From: Sphingomonas sp. IW22
GTDB taxonomy: Bacteria; Pseudomonadota; Alphaproteobacteria; Sphingomonadales; Sphingomonadaceae
Direction of reading: 5' to 3'
DNA length: 64,000 nucleotides
Assembly (NCBI RefSeq): GCF_041321155.1
Contig: NZ_JBGGWB010000001.1
Location: 1,488,001 to 1,552,000, forward strand
In this document: in pieces, positions 45,789 to 56,761 of the stretch
How the letters are laid out: the number at the start of each line of letters is the position of its first letter
How positions within the stretch are numbered: position 1 is the stretch's first letter
Notes under the pieces: generated by a model
The model's database searches: none
The model's input: only the letters and a program-made list of their open reading frames with translations
Told to the model about the DNA's origin: nothing
Program-made: the position numbers and the translations under genes

Positions 45789-47381
45789 TTACTGTACGCT
45801 CGGCTGCGCGTAGAGCGTCCCGAAAAAGTCGCCCTTGTTCCACACCGGTCGCGGCCCGTCGGCCAGCGCGCGGGTCAGCGCATAGTTCAGCTGGGTAAAG
45901 CGCCGCGCCGATGCCCAGTCGAACGGCAGCTTCATGTCGTCCGACGGCTGGTGGTAATGGTTTTCCAGAAACTCGGCCGTCGCCGCCTTGCCCGGCCCCG
46001 CCCAGCCGGCGTCGATCGACACCGACGGCACGCCCTGTTTGACGAAGCTGTAATGGTCGGTCCGCACGAAGTTCGATTCTTCCGGCGCGGGATCGGGGCT
46101 CAGCCGCAAACCCTGCGCCGTCGCCACGCGGGCCAGCGCGGGGCCGATGCTCGACCGGTCGGCGCCATAAGCCACGATGTCCTCGAACTTATAGGTCATG
46201 ATCGGCATGTCGAGATTGACGTTGGCGACGATCGACCCCTTGGGCACGGTCGGGAACCGGGCATAGTAATCGGAACCGATCAGCCCCTCCTCCTCTGCCG
46301 TCAGCGCGACGAACAACAGGCTGCGCTTGGGCGGCGTGCCCGCGTCGCGAAACGCCTTGGCAACCTCCAGCATCGCGGCGATGCCCATCGCATTGTCCAT
46401 CGCGCCATTGTTGATCGCATCGCCGTTCACCGGCTCGCCCACGCCGATATGGTCCAGATGCGCGGTCAGCACGACATGCTCCCGCGCGAGCGCGGGGTCG
46501 CTGCCCGCCAGTCGGCCGAGGATGTTGGCGCTGGCCAGCCGCACGATCTCGCTCCTTTGCGAAAAGGTCGCCGTGACCGCCAGCGCACCCGTCGGCACGG
46601 GCCGTTTCGCGGCATCGGCGGCACGCACGCGCGACCAGTTGAGCCTGGATCCGGCGAACAGCTTTTCGGCCCCCGCCTGGCTGATCGCCGCCAGTTGCGG
46701 CGCGGCGGCAGTGCGCGTGTCGCCCGGCCGCGTCCAGTTCATGCTGGGGCCGGACCATGAATCGACGATGGCGGAGAAGTCATAACTCGCCCGCGTCGCT
46801 GCCGATTCGATGAAAACGATGCCCTTGGCCCCGCGCTGCGCGGCCAGATCCGCCTTCACGTCGCGATTGCCGTAATGCGCGGCGACTTCGCTGTTCAGCC
46901 CCGGCGGCCCGCCATACAGCACCGCGACGATCCGGTCGCGCACGTCCAGCCCGCGATAATCGTCCACGCCGCGCGTCGGATCGACCACGCCATAACCGGC
47001 AAAGACGACTTCGCCGGTCACATCGCGCTCGGCATCGCTAAGGCTGGCCCGCCCGATAAAGTCGCTGCCCAGCTCCAGCGGCACCGATTTGTCGCCACGT
47101 GCCAGCGTCACGGTCGCGCTGAGCGGGCGGGCGGCGACCAGCGGCACCATCTGGCGCCAGGTGCCGTTGTCGCCCGCCGGCGCCAGCCCCGCCGCCTCCA
47201 TCTGTGCCGCGACATAAGCGGCGGCGACGTCCAGTTCGGGGCTGCCCGTCTGCCGGCCCTTCAGCGCGTCATTGGCCAGGAACGCGACATGCGCGCGCAT
47301 CGCCGCCTGATCCGGGGGCAGCGGCGCGTCGTTCGCCGCGACCAGCAGCAGCGCCGCCGCGCCCAGCAGCGCCGCTTTCAC
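45789..47381 (-). CDS. M28-family zinc aminopeptidase, downstream copy
   Basis: 530 residues from GTG 47381. N-terminal signal-like stretch LLGAAALLLVAA, a PA-domain insertion (about 130-260), and the M28 metal ligands: histidine in LTAHLDHIGVG, aspartate in GAMDNAMGIAA, the catalytic/metal glutamates in TAEEEGLIGSDYY, aspartate in NVNLDMPI and histidine in NHYHQPSDD. It is probably a periplasmic or outer-membrane aminopeptidase. It overlaps the stop of its tandem paralogue (GTGA), which suggests coupling. Confidence 0.9.
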   Translation of the reverse strand: MKAALLGAAALLLVAANDAPLPPDQAAMRAHVAFLANDALKGRQTGSPELDVAAAYVAAQMEAAGLAPAGDNGTWRQMVPLVAARPLSATVTLARGDKSVPLELGSDFIGRASLSDAERDVTGEVVFAGYGVVDPTRGVDDYRGLDVRDRIVAVLYGGPPGLNSEVAAHYGNRDVKADLAAQRGAKGIVFIESAATRASYDFSAIVDSWSGPSMNWTRPGDTRTAAAPQLAAISQAGAEKLFAGSRLNWSRVRAADAAKRPVPTGALAVTATFSQRSEIVRLASANILGRLAGSDPALAREHVVLTAHLDHIGVGEPVNGDAINNGAMDNAMGIAAMLEVAKAFRDAGTPPKRSLLFVALTAEEEGLIGSDYYARFPTVPKGSIVANVNLDMPIMTYKFEDIVAYGADRSSIGPALARVATAQGLRLSPDPAPEESNFVRTDHYSFVKQGVPSVSIDAGWAGPGKAATAEFLENHYHQPSDDMKLPFDWASARRFTQLNYALTRALADGPRPVWNKGDFFGTLYAQPSVQ

Positions 47382-49059
47382 TTGGCGCCGACCCCGTCGT
47401 ACAGCGTGCCGAAAAAGTCGCCCTTGTTCCAGCGCGGGCGCTCGGCCGCGTCGGCGATCTCACGCGCGATCATGTAATTCGCCTCGATGAAGCGCACGCC
47501 CGAAGACCAGTCGATGGCGGCGTCTGGCCCACTTCGTCCGACGGCTGGTGATAATGGGTCGACAGGAACGCATCGAACGCCGCCTTGCCCGGCCCCTTGG
47601 TGCCCGGCCACACGAACACCGACGGGATGCCCTGCTGCACGAAGCGATAATGGTCTGAGCGAACGAAGAAACCCTGGTCGGGCATCGGATCGGCGGAAAT
47701 CGCGACGCCCATCTTGGTCGCCGCATTCTTCACATATTGGCCCAGCGTCGACCGGTCCGCGCCGAACGCTACAATATCCTCGAACTTGTAGGTCAGGATC
47801 GGCATGTCGAGATTGACGTCGGCGACCAGATTTTCCTTGGGCACGGTCGGGTGGCGCGCGAAATAATCGGCGCCGACCAGCCCCTTTTCCTCCGCCGTTA
47901 CCGCCAGGAACAGGACGGAGCGTTTCGGCGCCTGACCCGATGCCTTGAACCGCTTCGCCTCCTCGATCAGCGCGGCGATGCCGACAGCATTGTCCATCGC
48001 GCCGTTATAGATCGAATCGCCATTTTTGGGCGTACCGACGCCGACATGGTCGAGATGCGCGGTCAGCACGACGACCTCGTCGCGCAGCTTGGGGTCGCTG
48101 CCGGGGAGCATCCCCGCGACGTTGTAGCTGGTGACAGGCTTGGTCTCGGTCGTCAGCTTCACCGACAGGCGACCCGGCAGCTCGACCGCGCGGAACTTCG
48201 CCGCCTTGCTCTCGGCCGTCGCCACCACCTTCGACCACGGCGTGCGCGCGCCTGCGAACAGCTTTTCGGCGCCCTTCATGCTCAGTGTGCCGAGACTCGG
48301 CGTCTTGGGCGCCGCGAAGAATCCGGTGCCGTCGGCATTGGCCCAAGTCATGCGCGCATGGTCCCAGCCCTCGACCAGCCGCGAAAAGGGGCGGACCTTG
48401 GCGCTGGTCGGCGATTCGAGCAGGATGACGCCGACCGCGCCCTTCGCCTCGGCGGTCACCGCCTTGTTGGCGGCATTGCCGAAATGCGCGCGCTCCTCGC
48501 CCGGCATTCCTGCGGGCGCGCCGGAGAAGAACGCCACCACCTTGCCGCGCACATCGACGCCGGCATAATCGTCCCGGCCAAAGCCGGGCGCGTCGATGCC
48601 ATAGCCGACGAACACCACCGGCGCGTCGATCGTCGTCGTCGCGCGCGACGGGTCGGCGCCGGGCAGATAATCCTCCCCGAACACCAGCGCCTGTGCCGCA
48701 CCGCCCCTGGCCGTCCAGCCAAAGCTGCCCTTGTCCGCCGCCTTGTAGCTGACCAGCGGCACCGTTTGCAGATAGCTGCCTGCATCGCCCGCCGGGCGCA
48801 GCCCCTGGGCATAGAATTGCGACGCGACATATTGCGCCGCCACGTCATAGGTCGCGCTGCCCGCCTCACGCCCCTGCATCGCATCGCTGGCCAGGAACAT
48901 GACATGCGATTTCATCGCCGCTTCCGCTTCGGGCAGGGCGGCGTTGATGCGGGCATTCACCTCCGCCGGGGCGGGCGCGGCGGCGGGGGCCGGTGCCTGT
49001 TGCGCGATGGCGATGGAGGAAGCGGACAGGGCAAGCAGGAACGCAAAACGACGGAACAT
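47378..49059 (-). pseudogene. M28-family zinc aminopeptidase, upstream copy, frameshifted near the 3' end
   Basis: From ATG 49059 (GGAGA upstream) a signal peptide ([13 protein letters not shown]), a PA-like insertion and all M28 ligands can be read: [43 protein letters not shown] and HYHQPSDEVG. Right after that the frame runs into an unrelated tail and stops near 47470. The expected tail (AIDWSSGVRFIEANYMIARE ... WNKGDFFGTLYDG) continues in the next frame to the stop at 47378. One missing C in the run at 47526-47530 explains it. The downstream paralogue keeps the same tail intact. All metal ligands precede the shift, so a shortened enzyme could still fold, or this could be a sequence error. 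Confidence 0.8.
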
Positions 49060-49143
49060 CGGATCTCCGTGGGTAAACCGGCACGACAGCGCCTTTCGCC
49101 CTTGTTGCACCCTGACCCCGCCCCAAGTAAAGCGCGCCATCCC

Positions 49144-49821
49144 ATGAACGCTTCGTCCGAACCCCGCCCGATCGTGATCGCCGTGCCCAAGGGGCGCATC
49201 CTGTCCGAAGCATTGCCGCTTCTGGCCGAAGCGGGGATCGTGCCCGAAGCGGCATTTTCCGATCCCGACAGCCGGGCGCTGCGCTTTTCCACCAACCGCG
49301 CCGACATCGACCTGATCCGCGTGCGCGCGTTCGACGTGGCGACCTTTGTCGCGCATGGCGCGGCGCAGCTGGGCATTGTCGGGTCCGACGTGCTGATGGA
49401 ATTCGCCTATTCCGAGCTTTACGCTCCCGTCGATCTGGGCATCGGCCATTGCCGCATCTCGGTCGCCGAACCCGCCGATATGGCGAGCCAGGACGATCCG
49501 CGCGGGTGGAGCCATGTCCGGATCGCCACCAAATATCCCGGCATCACCCGCCGCCATTTCGAGGCGCGCGGCGTGCAGGCCGAATGCGTCAAGCTGAACG
49601 GCGCGATGGAGCTGGCGCCGATCCTGGGTCTGGCGCCGCGCATCGTCGATCTCGTCTCATCGGGCCGCACGCTCAAGGAAAACGGGCTGGTCGAGGTTGA
49701 GGTGATCGCAGAGGTTTCCTCTCGCCTGATCGTCAATCGCGCCGCGTTCAAGACCCGCGCAGAAGTCGTGCCGCTGGTCGATGCGTTCCGCCGCGCGGTT
49801 GCGGGGGCACAGGCGGCATGA
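49144..49821 (+). CDS. hisG: ATP phosphoribosyltransferase, short form
   Basis: 225 residues, which is the short HisG that lacks the C-terminal regulatory domain and needs HisZ (encoded at 40533). [18 protein letters not shown] at the start, [16 protein letters not shown], and [27 protein letters not shown] with the PRPP-binding loop. It commits ATP and PRPP to histidine synthesis. ATG overlaps the hisD start region (ATGA). Confidence 0.95.
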   Translation: MNASSEPRPIVIAVPKGRILSEALPLLAEAGIVPEAAFSDPDSRALRFSTNRADIDLIRVRAFDVATFVAHGAAQLGIVGSDVLMEFAYSELYAPVDLGIGHCRISVAEPADMASQDDPRGWSHVRIATKYPGITRRHFEARGVQAECVKLNGAMELAPILGLAPRIVDLVSSGRTLKENGLVEVEVIAEVSSRLIVNRAAFKTRAEVVPLVDAFRRAVAGAQAA

Positions 49822-51107
49822 TCCGGCTCGACACCGCCGCCCCCGGCTTTGCCGCCGATTTCGACGCGCTGGTCGATGCCCGCCGCGAAGCCGATGCCGA
49901 TGTCTCCCGCGACGTCGCCGCCATCATCGGCAGCGTCCGGCGGGAGGGGGACGCCGCACTCCACGCCTTTACCCGCAAGTTCGACGGGCATGACCTGAAC
50001 GACAGCGGCTGGCGCATCGAGCGATCCGATTGCGAAGCCGCGCTTGCCGGGCTGGACCCGGACCTTCGCGCCGCACTGGAACTCGCGCGTGACCGCATCA
50101 CCGCCTATCACGAACGTCAGCGGCCCGTGGACGGCGAATATCGCGAGGACAACGGCATCGTCACCGGCGCGCGCTGGCGCGGGGTGGATGCCGCCGGGCT
50201 GTACGTACCGGGCGGTCGCGCGGCCTATCCCTCCTCGGTTCTGATGAACGCCGTGCCCGCGCGCGTCGCGGGCGTAGAGCGGCTGGTGATCGTCACCCCC
50301 ACCCCGAATGGACAGGCCAACCTGCTGGTCCTTGCCGCCGCTGCCCTTGTCGGCGCGGACGAGGTGTGGCGCGTCGGCGGGGCACAGGCGATTGCCGCGC
50401 TCGCATACGGCACCGACCGCATTCGGCCGGTGGATGTCATCTGCGGCCCCGGCAACGCCTGGGTGGCGGAGGCAAAGCGCCAGCTTTACGGCGTGGTCGG
50501 CATCGATATGGTTGCCGGGCCAAGCGAGATCGTCGTCGTGGCCGATGGTCAGAACGACCCCGAATGGACCGCCGCCGACCTGCTCAGCCAGTCCGAACAC
50601 GATCCCACCAGCCAGTCGATCCTGTTCACCGACGATGCCGGTTTCGCCGACCGCGTGGCCGATGCCGTCGACCGTCAGATCGGCACGCTGTCCACGGCAC
50701 AGGTGGCGCGCGCCGCATGGGACGCCAACGGCGCGATCGTGCTGGTACCGTCGCTTATGGAAGCGATGCCGCTGGTCAATCGCCTCGCGCCCGAACACCT
50801 CGAACTGGCGGTGGCCAATCCCGCCCCGCTGTTCGATCAGGTCCGCCATGCCGGATCGGTCTTCCTTGGCCGCCACACGCCCGAAGCGGTCGGCGACTAT
50901 GTTGCCGGTCCCAACCATGTCCTTCCCACCGGCCGCCGCGCGCGTTTTGCCAGCGGCCTGTCGGTACTCGACTTCATGAAGCGCACCAGTTTCCTGTCGC
51001 TGACCGAAACCGGCCTTGCCGCCATCGGTCCTGCGGCAGTGCGGCTGGCCGAGGCGGAGGGGCTGCCCGCCCATGCCCGTTCGGTCGCGCTTCGCCTGAA
51101 ACCCTGA
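49818..51107 (+). CDS. hisD: Histidinol dehydrogenase
   Basis: 429 residues, usual length. Signature [36 protein letters not shown], the zinc-site region [17 protein letters not shown] and the conserved [26 protein letters not shown] (read in parts: [14 protein letters not shown] and GPNHVLPT). It oxidises histidinol to histidine using two NAD+. It follows hisG with a 4-base overlap and precedes nusB by 75 bases. Confidence 0.96.
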   Translation: MIRLDTAAPGFAADFDALVDARREADADVSRDVAAIIGSVRREGDAALHAFTRKFDGHDLNDSGWRIERSDCEAALAGLDPDLRAALELARDRITAYHERQRPVDGEYREDNGIVTGARWRGVDAAGLYVPGGRAAYPSSVLMNAVPARVAGVERLVIVTPTPNGQANLLVLAAAALVGADEVWRVGGAQAIAALAYGTDRIRPVDVICGPGNAWVAEAKRQLYGVVGIDMVAGPSEIVVVADGQNDPEWTAADLLSQSEHDPTSQSILFTDDAGFADRVADAVDRQIGTLSTAQVARAAWDANGAIVLVPSLMEAMPLVNRLAPEHLELAVANPAPLFDQVRHAGSVFLGRHTPEAVGDYVAGPNHVLPTGRRARFASGLSVLDFMKRTSFLSLTETGLAAIGPAAVRLAEAEGLPAHARSVALRLKP

Positions 51108-51182
51108 AATCCGCCACCGCCGCCCGGTCGAGCCGACACGCTTCGACAAAAGGGTCGCGTCCGGTGTAATCGAGAAAAGATC

Positions 51183-51662
51183 ATGCCCAGTCCCAAGTCC
51201 CGCACCCGCACGCAAGCCCGCGCCGCCGCGCGCCTCGCCGCCGTTCAGGCGCTGTATCAGCGCGAGATGGAGGGGACCGCCATCCCCACGCTGCTGCACG
51301 AATTTCACCAGCACCGGCTGGGCGCGACGATCGAGGATGCCGAATATCACGATGCCGATGTGATGTTCTTCGACGATCTGGTGAACGGCACGACCACGCG
51401 GCTGCACGAGATCGACGCGCTGATCGCCGGGCGGCTGGCCAGCGGCTGGTCGCTGGACCGGCTGGACAAGCCGATGCGCCAGATCCTGCGTTGCGGCACC
51501 TATGAACTGATCGCGCGTCCCGACGTGCCGGTCGGCGCGGTCATCAGCGAATATCTGGACGTGACCGACGCCTTTTACGACCGCCGCGAAAAGGGTTTCG
51601 TCAACGGTCTGCTCGACGGCGTTGCCAAGGAAGTCCGGGGGGACGGCGCGACCGGTCGGTGA
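51183..51662 (+). CDS. nusB: Transcription antitermination factor NusB
   Basis: 159 residues. All-helical NusB fold: an arginine-rich start (RTRTQARAAARLAAVQALYQRE), and the diagnostic RLDKPMRQILRCGTYEL and GAVISEYLDVTDAF segments, ending FVNGLLDGVAKEVR. It acts with NusE (S10) on boxA during rRNA transcription. Position between hisD and thiL is common in alphaproteobacteria, here with one extra gene inserted. Confidence 0.94.
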   Translation: MPSPKSRTRTQARAAARLAAVQALYQREMEGTAIPTLLHEFHQHRLGATIEDAEYHDADVMFFDDLVNGTTTRLHEIDALIAGRLASGWSLDRLDKPMRQILRCGTYELIARPDVPVGAVISEYLDVTDAFYDRREKGFVNGLLDGVAKEVRGDGATGR

Positions 51663-51715
51663 ACCGAACCGCCGCGCGTTGGTTGTTGGGACATACCGTA
51701 AAGGAGTTCCAACCG

Positions 51716-52189
51716 ATGAAGCGTATCCTTCCCCTCGCCATGGTCACCCTGGCCGTGCCGCTCGCCGCCGTCCCGGCCGTGGCACAGAATAACGACTGGC
51801 GCGAAGACCGCCGCGAAGCGCGCGAGGAACGGCGGGAAGATCGCCGGGAATGGCGTGAGGATCGCCGCGACGCACGGCAGGACCGGCGTGAGAACCGCCG
51901 CGACAATCGGTGGCGCGGCGATGATCGCAACTGGAACCCCGCCGACAGCTATCGCGAGGGCGATTACCGCGAACGCCGCCTCAGCCGCAACGACCGCATC
52001 TACAAGGGCCGCGACGGCCGCGCCTATTGCCAGCGCAATGACGGCACCACCGGTCTGGTGATCGGCGGCGTCGGCGGCGGCGTGCTGGGCAACCTGATCG
52101 GCGGCGGCACGCTGGGCACCCTGCTGGGCGCAGGCGGCGGCGCGCTGCTGGGGCGTGAGGTCGATCGCGGCAATGTGAAGTGCCGCTGA
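51716..52189 (+). CDS. Exported charged protein with glycine-zipper domain
   Basis: 157 residues from ATG 51716 (AAGGAG ten bases upstream). Signal peptide ILPLAMVTLAVPLAAVPAVAQ; then about 50 residues of repeated D/E-R-R units (REDRREAREERREDRREW) with very high charge; then a C-terminal glycine zipper (GLVIGGVGGGVLGNLIGGGT and GTLLGAGGGALLG) of the 17-kDa surface-antigen type, ending with a cysteine (VKCR). It probably lies in the outer membrane or periplasm, with the zipper in the membrane. Many sphingomonads have several such paralogues of unknown role. It lies between nusB and thiL, unlike the usual direct junction. Confidence 0.8.
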   Translation: MKRILPLAMVTLAVPLAAVPAVAQNNDWREDRREAREERREDRREWREDRRDARQDRRENRRDNRWRGDDRNWNPADSYREGDYRERRLSRNDRIYKGRDGRAYCQRNDGTTGLVIGGVGGGVLGNLIGGGTLGTLLGAGGGALLGREVDRGNVKCR

Positions 52190-52202
52190 TGCATTGACGG
52201 AC

Positions 52203-52226
52203 GGGGCGGCCATCAACGGCCGCCCC
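52203..52226 (+). terminator. GC-rich hairpin after the glycine-zipper gene
   Basis: GGGGCGGCC, loop ATCAAC, GGCCGCCCC: a perfect 9-bp stem 14 bases past the stop. It has no T-run, so termination would be partial; the thiL start lies 44 bases further on. Confidence 0.55.
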
Positions 52227-52270
52227 CTCCACCCGCGACAGCGACTGCCGAACGGGTTACAAGCGCGCGC

Positions 52271-53170
52271 GTGAACGAAGCCGATTTTATCGCTGCCCTG
52301 CGCACCCTGCCGCTGCATCCCGGTGCCGCGGGCCTGTATGACGATACCGCGCAACTCGGCGACCTGATCCTGACCAAGGACATGGTGGCACAGGGCGTGC
52401 ATTACCTGCCGACCGATCCGGCGCGCGATGTCGCGTGGAAACTGATGGCGGTGAACCTGTCCGACCTGGCCGCCAAGGGCGCGGAGCCGGTCGGTGCGCT
52501 GCTCGGCTATCCGCTGGGCGACGATGATTGGGATCGCGACTTCCTGACGGGGCTTGGCGAAGCGGCGGCGGCGTTCGGCTGTCCGCTGCTGGGCGGCGAC
52601 ACGATCCGTGTCGATGGCCCGCGCGTCCTGTCGCTCACCGCCATCGGTCGCGCGGGCGCGCGTGTTCCGGTTCGCGGCGGCGCGCAGGCGGGCGATGTCC
52701 TGTGGGTCGCGGGTGTAGTCGGCGACGCGGCGCTGGGCCTGTCGATCGCGCAGGGCGAAGCCGGGCCGCCCGAACTGCTCGCCGCCTATCGCCGCCCCAC
52801 GCCTTTGCTGCGTGAAGGGCGCGCCATCGCCCGCGTCGCGACGGCGATGATGGACGTGTCCGACGGGCTGTTGATCGACGCATCGCGCATGGGGATGGCC
52901 AGCGGTTGCGGTGTTGCCATCGACCTTGCCGCCGTGCCGCGATCCCGGGCGGCATGCGCCCATGCCGGGACCGACCGCGCCGCGCGCCTGCGTGCGGCGA
53001 CCGGGGGCGACGACTATGCCTTGTTGTTCGCGCTTCCCGACGGCACCGCCCCGCCCGTGCCCGCCGCGCGGCTGGGCGTGTTCGGTCCCGGCGCGGGCCT
53101 GCACCTGACCGATGAGGGACAGGCGGTGGATCTGCCCAAAACGCTGGGCTGGGAACACGCCGCGCGCTGA
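52271..53170 (+). CDS. thiL: Thiamine-monophosphate kinase
   Basis: 299 residues from GTG 52271. The PurM-like fold shows [25 protein letters not shown], the metal-binding [30 protein letters not shown] and the late [12 protein letters not shown] and [10 protein letters not shown] blocks. It phosphorylates thiamine monophosphate to the pyrophosphate cofactor. No TPP riboswitch precedes it. Confidence 0.93.
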   Translation: MNEADFIAALRTLPLHPGAAGLYDDTAQLGDLILTKDMVAQGVHYLPTDPARDVAWKLMAVNLSDLAAKGAEPVGALLGYPLGDDDWDRDFLTGLGEAAAAFGCPLLGGDTIRVDGPRVLSLTAIGRAGARVPVRGGAQAGDVLWVAGVVGDAALGLSIAQGEAGPPELLAAYRRPTPLLREGRAIARVATAMMDVSDGLLIDASRMGMASGCGVAIDLAAVPRSRAACAHAGTDRAARLRAATGGDDYALLFALPDGTAPPVPAARLGVFGPGAGLHLTDEGQAVDLPKTLGWEHAAR

Positions 53171-53268
53171 ACTTGCGCGGTAGGGGCAGCGTCTATACGC
53201 TCGCCCCCACGGTGACCCGCGGTGGCATCGTATCGGCGCGGGCGCCCTACAGGAGGGAACCCAGCGAC

Positions 53269-55434
53269 ATGGACATTGTGCTGATCGCAATCGGCTGCGG
53301 GATCGTTGCCGTCATCTACGGTATCTTCACCGCCGCGCAGGTGCTGCGCGCGCCACCCGGCGACGCCCGGATGCAGGACATCGCCGCCGCCATTCAGGAA
53401 GGGGCCCGGGCCTATCTGGGCCGCCAATATCGCACCATCGCCATTGTCGGCCTTGTCGTCGCGGTCATCCTGACGCCGACGCTCGGCTGGCTGTCCACCA
53501 CCGGGTTCCTGATCGGCGCGATCCTGTCGGGCATTGCCGGTTATGTCGGCATGCTGATTTCGGTGCGCGCCAATGTCCGCACGGCAGAGGCCGCGCGCGG
53601 ATCGCTGCAGGGCGGGCTGACCATGGCGTTCCGGTCGGGCGCAGTCACGGGCATGCTGGTCGCGGGGCTGGGGCTGCTGTCCATCGCGGGCATCTTTGCG
53701 TGGCTGATCGGACCCGGCGGCATGGACCTGGCGGTCGAGGCCGACCGCCGCCACATTATCGAGGCGCTGACCGCGCTGGCGTTCGGCGCGTCGCTGATCT
53801 CGATCTTCGCGCGGCTGGGCGGCGGCATCTTTACCAAGGCGGCCGATGTCGGCGCCGATCTGGTGGGCAAGGTCGAGGCCGGGATACCGGAGGATGACCC
53901 CCGCAACCCCGCCGTCATCGCCGACAATGTGGGCGACAATGTCGGCGACTGCGCCGGCATGGCCGCCGACCTGTTCGAAACCTATGTCGTCACATTGGGC
54001 CTGACCATGGTGTCGATCGCGCTGCTGCTGCCGGCGGCGGGCAACCTTCTGCAATTGATGGCGTTGCCTTTGATCGTGGGCGGCGTGTGCATCATCACCT
54101 CGATCATCGGCACCTATATGGTCCGGCTGGGCAAGGGCGGGTCGATCATGGGCGCGCTGTACAAGGGGTTCTGGACCACCGCGATCCTGGCCGTGCCCGC
54201 GATCTTCATCGCGATGCAGCTGACGCTGGGCGACCTGTCGGCCCCGATCGGCGGCGGCGGCTTTCTGGAAGCCACGACCGATGCTTTGACGACTGAGGGT
54301 GGACCCACCCCCGATGCCGCCAGCTTTACCGGGTGGAGCCTGTTCTGGTGCATGATGATCGGGCTGGCCGTCACCGGGCTGCTGGTGTGGATCACCGAAT
54401 ATTATACCGGCACCAATTACCGCCCCGTCCGCTCGATCGCGAAAGCCAGCGTCACGGGTCACGGCACCAACGTCATTCAGGGGCTGGCGATCAGCCTTGA
54501 ATCGACCGCGCTGCCTACGTTGGTTATCGTCGTGGCGGTGGTGGCGTCCTATCAGCTGGCGGGCATCATCGGCGTCGCCTTTGCCGCGACGGCGCTGCTG
54601 GCGCTGGCGGGAATGGTGGTCGCGCTCGATGCCTATGGCCCCGTCACCGACAATGCGGGCGGCATTGCCGAAATGGCGGGCCTGCCCGACGATGTGCGCG
54701 CCCGCACCGATGCGCTGGACGCGGTGGGCAACACGACCAAGGCGGTGACAAAGGGCTATGCCATCGGCTCCGCCGCGCTGGCTGCGCTGGTGCTGTTCGG
54801 CGCCTATACCACCGATCTGAAGGCATTCTTCCCCGACCTGACCGTCGACTTCAGCCTGTCCAACCCGTACGTCATCGTCGGGCTGCTGCTGGGGGCGCTG
54901 CTCCCCTATCTGTTCGGCGCGTTCGGCATGACCGCCGTGGGCCGCGCGGCGGGGCATGTGGTCGAGGATGTGCGCGAACAATTCCGCGCCGATCCCGGCA
55001 TCATGGCGGGGACCAGCCGCCCCAATTACGCCCGCACTGTCGACATCGTGACGCGCGCCGCGATCCGGGAGATGATCGTGCCCTCGCTGCTCCCGGTGCT
55101 TGCCCCCATCGCCATCTACTTCATCGTGACGCTGGTGGCGGGTCAGGCACAGGGGTTCGCGGCGCTGGGCGCGATGCTGCTGGGGGTCATCGTGTCGGGC
55201 CTGTTCGTCGCCATCTCGATGACATCGGGCGGCGGCGCATGGGATAATGCCAAGAAATATATCGAGGACGGCAATCACGGCGGCAAGGGTTCGGAAGCGC
55301 ATATGGCCGCCGTCACCGGCGACACGGTGGGCGATCCGTACAAGGATACTGCCGGCCCCGCGGTCAATCCGATGATCAAGATCACCAACATCGTCGCCCT
55401 GCTGCTGGTCGCCGCACTGGCGGGTGCCGCCTGA
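53269..55434 (+). CDS. hppA: Membrane-bound proton-pumping pyrophosphatase, K+-insensitive type
   Basis: 721 residues from ATG 53269 (AGGAGG upstream), about 16 membrane helices. The pyrophosphate site is clear in [22 protein letters not shown] (read as [11 protein letters not shown] and IPEDDPRNP) and [19 protein letters not shown]. The segment [16 protein letters not shown] carries lysine where K+-dependent enzymes have alanine, and threonine where they have glycine, so it should be K+-independent. It couples PPi hydrolysis to proton transport across the inner membrane. Confidence 0.96.
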   Translation: MDIVLIAIGCGIVAVIYGIFTAAQVLRAPPGDARMQDIAAAIQEGARAYLGRQYRTIAIVGLVVAVILTPTLGWLSTTGFLIGAILSGIAGYVGMLISVRANVRTAEAARGSLQGGLTMAFRSGAVTGMLVAGLGLLSIAGIFAWLIGPGGMDLAVEADRRHIIEALTALAFGASLISIFARLGGGIFTKAADVGADLVGKVEAGIPEDDPRNPAVIADNVGDNVGDCAGMAADLFETYVVTLGLTMVSIALLLPAAGNLLQLMALPLIVGGVCIITSIIGTYMVRLGKGGSIMGALYKGFWTTAILAVPAIFIAMQLTLGDLSAPIGGGGFLEATTDALTTEGGPTPDAASFTGWSLFWCMMIGLAVTGLLVWITEYYTGTNYRPVRSIAKASVTGHGTNVIQGLAISLESTALPTLVIVVAVVASYQLAGIIGVAFAATALLALAGMVVALDAYGPVTDNAGGIAEMAGLPDDVRARTDALDAVGNTTKAVTKGYAIGSAALAALVLFGAYTTDLKAFFPDLTVDFSLSNPYVIVGLLLGALLPYLFGAFGMTAVGRAAGHVVEDVREQFRADPGIMAGTSRPNYARTVDIVTRAAIREMIVPSLLPVLAPIAIYFIVTLVAGQAQGFAALGAMLLGVIVSGLFVAISMTSGGGAWDNAKKYIEDGNHGGKGSEAHMAAVTGDTVGDPYKDTAGPAVNPMIKITNIVALLLVAALAGAA

Positions 55435-56756
55435 CCGACCGCGCCCGCCCCGACGCCGCCACGGAACAGGGCGGGCGCTTTCCCCTGCACATGCAGATGC
55501 TGCTGGGGCTGGTCGCGGGCCTCGCGCTCGGCCTCGCTGCCAACTGGGCGGCGGAGGGGGCGGCGTGGGTCGGCTTCATCACCACCTATGTCACCGGCCC
55601 GATCGGTCAGGTCTTTCTGCGCCTGTTGTTCATGCTGGTCATCCCGCTGCTGTTCGCAGCGCTGGTGACGGGGGTGGGGGAAATGGGCGACCTCGCCTCG
55701 CTCAGGCGGGTGGGCGTGCGGACGCTGTTGTTCACCTTCCTGCTCTCGACCCTGTCGGTGCTGATCGCGCTGGCGCTGGTCAATCTGATCCGCCCCGGCG
55801 ACGGCGTCGATCCCGTGGTCGCACGCGACATGCTGGCCAGCGCGCGCGAAGGGGCAGGCGCCATCGTCGGCCAGTCGCGCGACACACCGTCGGGCGTCGC
55901 CAGCTTCCTCAACATCATCCCCTCCAACGTGTTTCGCGCGGCGGCAGAGGATGACATTCTGGCGGTGATGGTCTTTGCGCTGGCCTTCGGCATCGGCATG
56001 GTCGTGGCCAGGGGGGAAAAGGTCGCGACGCTGGCTCAGGCGATCGAGGGGATGCTGGAGGTCACGCTGACGCTGATCGGCTTCGTCATCCGCCTGGCGC
56101 CGATCGCGGTCTTTTCCTTCATGTTCAACCTGACGGCGGAGTTCGGCGCCGACGTGCTGGTGCGGCTGGGCGCATTCGTCGGCACCGTGGTCGGCGCACT
56201 CGCGATCCAGATGTTCGTCGTCTATCCGATCTGCGTCTGGCTGTTCGCAGGGCGCGGGCCGATCGGCTTTTTTCGCGGGGTTCAGGCGCCGATGCTGATG
56301 GCCTTTTCCACCGCATCCTCCAACGCCACGCTGCCGACCGCGCTGTCGGCGGCGGAGCATGAGCTGAAGCTGCCGCGCAAGATTTCGCGCTTTGTCCTGA
56401 CCATCGGCGCGACCGCCAACCAGAACGGCACCGCCATGTTCGAAGGGGTGGCGGTGATCTTCCTCGCCCAGTTCTTCGGCGTCGAACTGACGCTGGCGCA
56501 GCAGGGCAGCGTGATGCTGGTCTGCATCCTGGGCGGCATCGGCACGGCGGGCGTTCCCGCCGGATCGCTGCCCGTCGTTGCGATCATTCTGGCCAGTGTC
56601 GGCGTGCCCCCGGCGGCCATCGGCCTGATCCTGGGCGTCGACCGGCTGCTCGACATGTGCCGCACCATGCTGAACGTCACCGGCGACCTTGCCATCGCCA
56701 CGATGGTGGCGGGCCGCGACGCGCCGCCGGAGCCGTCACGCGCGGCGACGAGCTGA
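55431..56756 (+). CDS. Dicarboxylate/amino acid:cation symporter (GltP/DctA family)
   Basis: About 440 residues. Conserved SDF-family parts: [20 protein letters not shown], the serine-rich reentrant hairpin [14 protein letters not shown], and the substrate/Na+ motif [15 protein letters not shown]. The first canonical start is ATG 55491, which begins inside helix 1. Family members have 8-12 residues before the Q-x-L-x-G helix, and the frame supplies them ([15 protein letters not shown]) back to a CTG at 55431 that overlaps the hppA stop as CTGA. I therefore extend to CTG; the true start needs proof. It takes up C4-dicarboxylates or glutamate/aspartate with Na+ or H+. Confidence 0.88.
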   Translation: MTDRARPDAATEQGGRFPLHMQMLLGLVAGLALGLAANWAAEGAAWVGFITTYVTGPIGQVFLRLLFMLVIPLLFAALVTGVGEMGDLASLRRVGVRTLLFTFLLSTLSVLIALALVNLIRPGDGVDPVVARDMLASAREGAGAIVGQSRDTPSGVASFLNIIPSNVFRAAAEDDILAVMVFALAFGIGMVVARGEKVATLAQAIEGMLEVTLTLIGFVIRLAPIAVFSFMFNLTAEFGADVLVRLGAFVGTVVGALAIQMFVVYPICVWLFAGRGPIGFFRGVQAPMLMAFSTASSNATLPTALSAAEHELKLPRKISRFVLTIGATANQNGTAMFEGVAVIFLAQFFGVELTLAQQGSVMLVCILGGIGTAGVPAGSLPVVAIILASVGVPPAAIGLILGVDRLLDMCRTMLNVTGDLAIATMVAGRDAPPEPSRAATS

Positions 56757-56761
56757 GCCGC

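Noticed and set aside
47470..47530. Programmed frameshifting in the M28 peptidase
   Set aside because: The site is GGGCC without a slippery heptamer and without a clear stimulatory stem; a simple deletion or sequence error explains it better.
52190..52270. TPP riboswitch upstream of thiL
   Set aside because: The gap is only 81 bases and contains a GC-rich hairpin; no CTGAGA core or other TPP aptamer parts are present.
53014..55302. 762-residue open frame opposite hppA
   Set aside because: It is rich in histidine, arginine and glutamine, the usual result of reading a GC-rich membrane protein gene backwards; hppA motifs fix the true strand.
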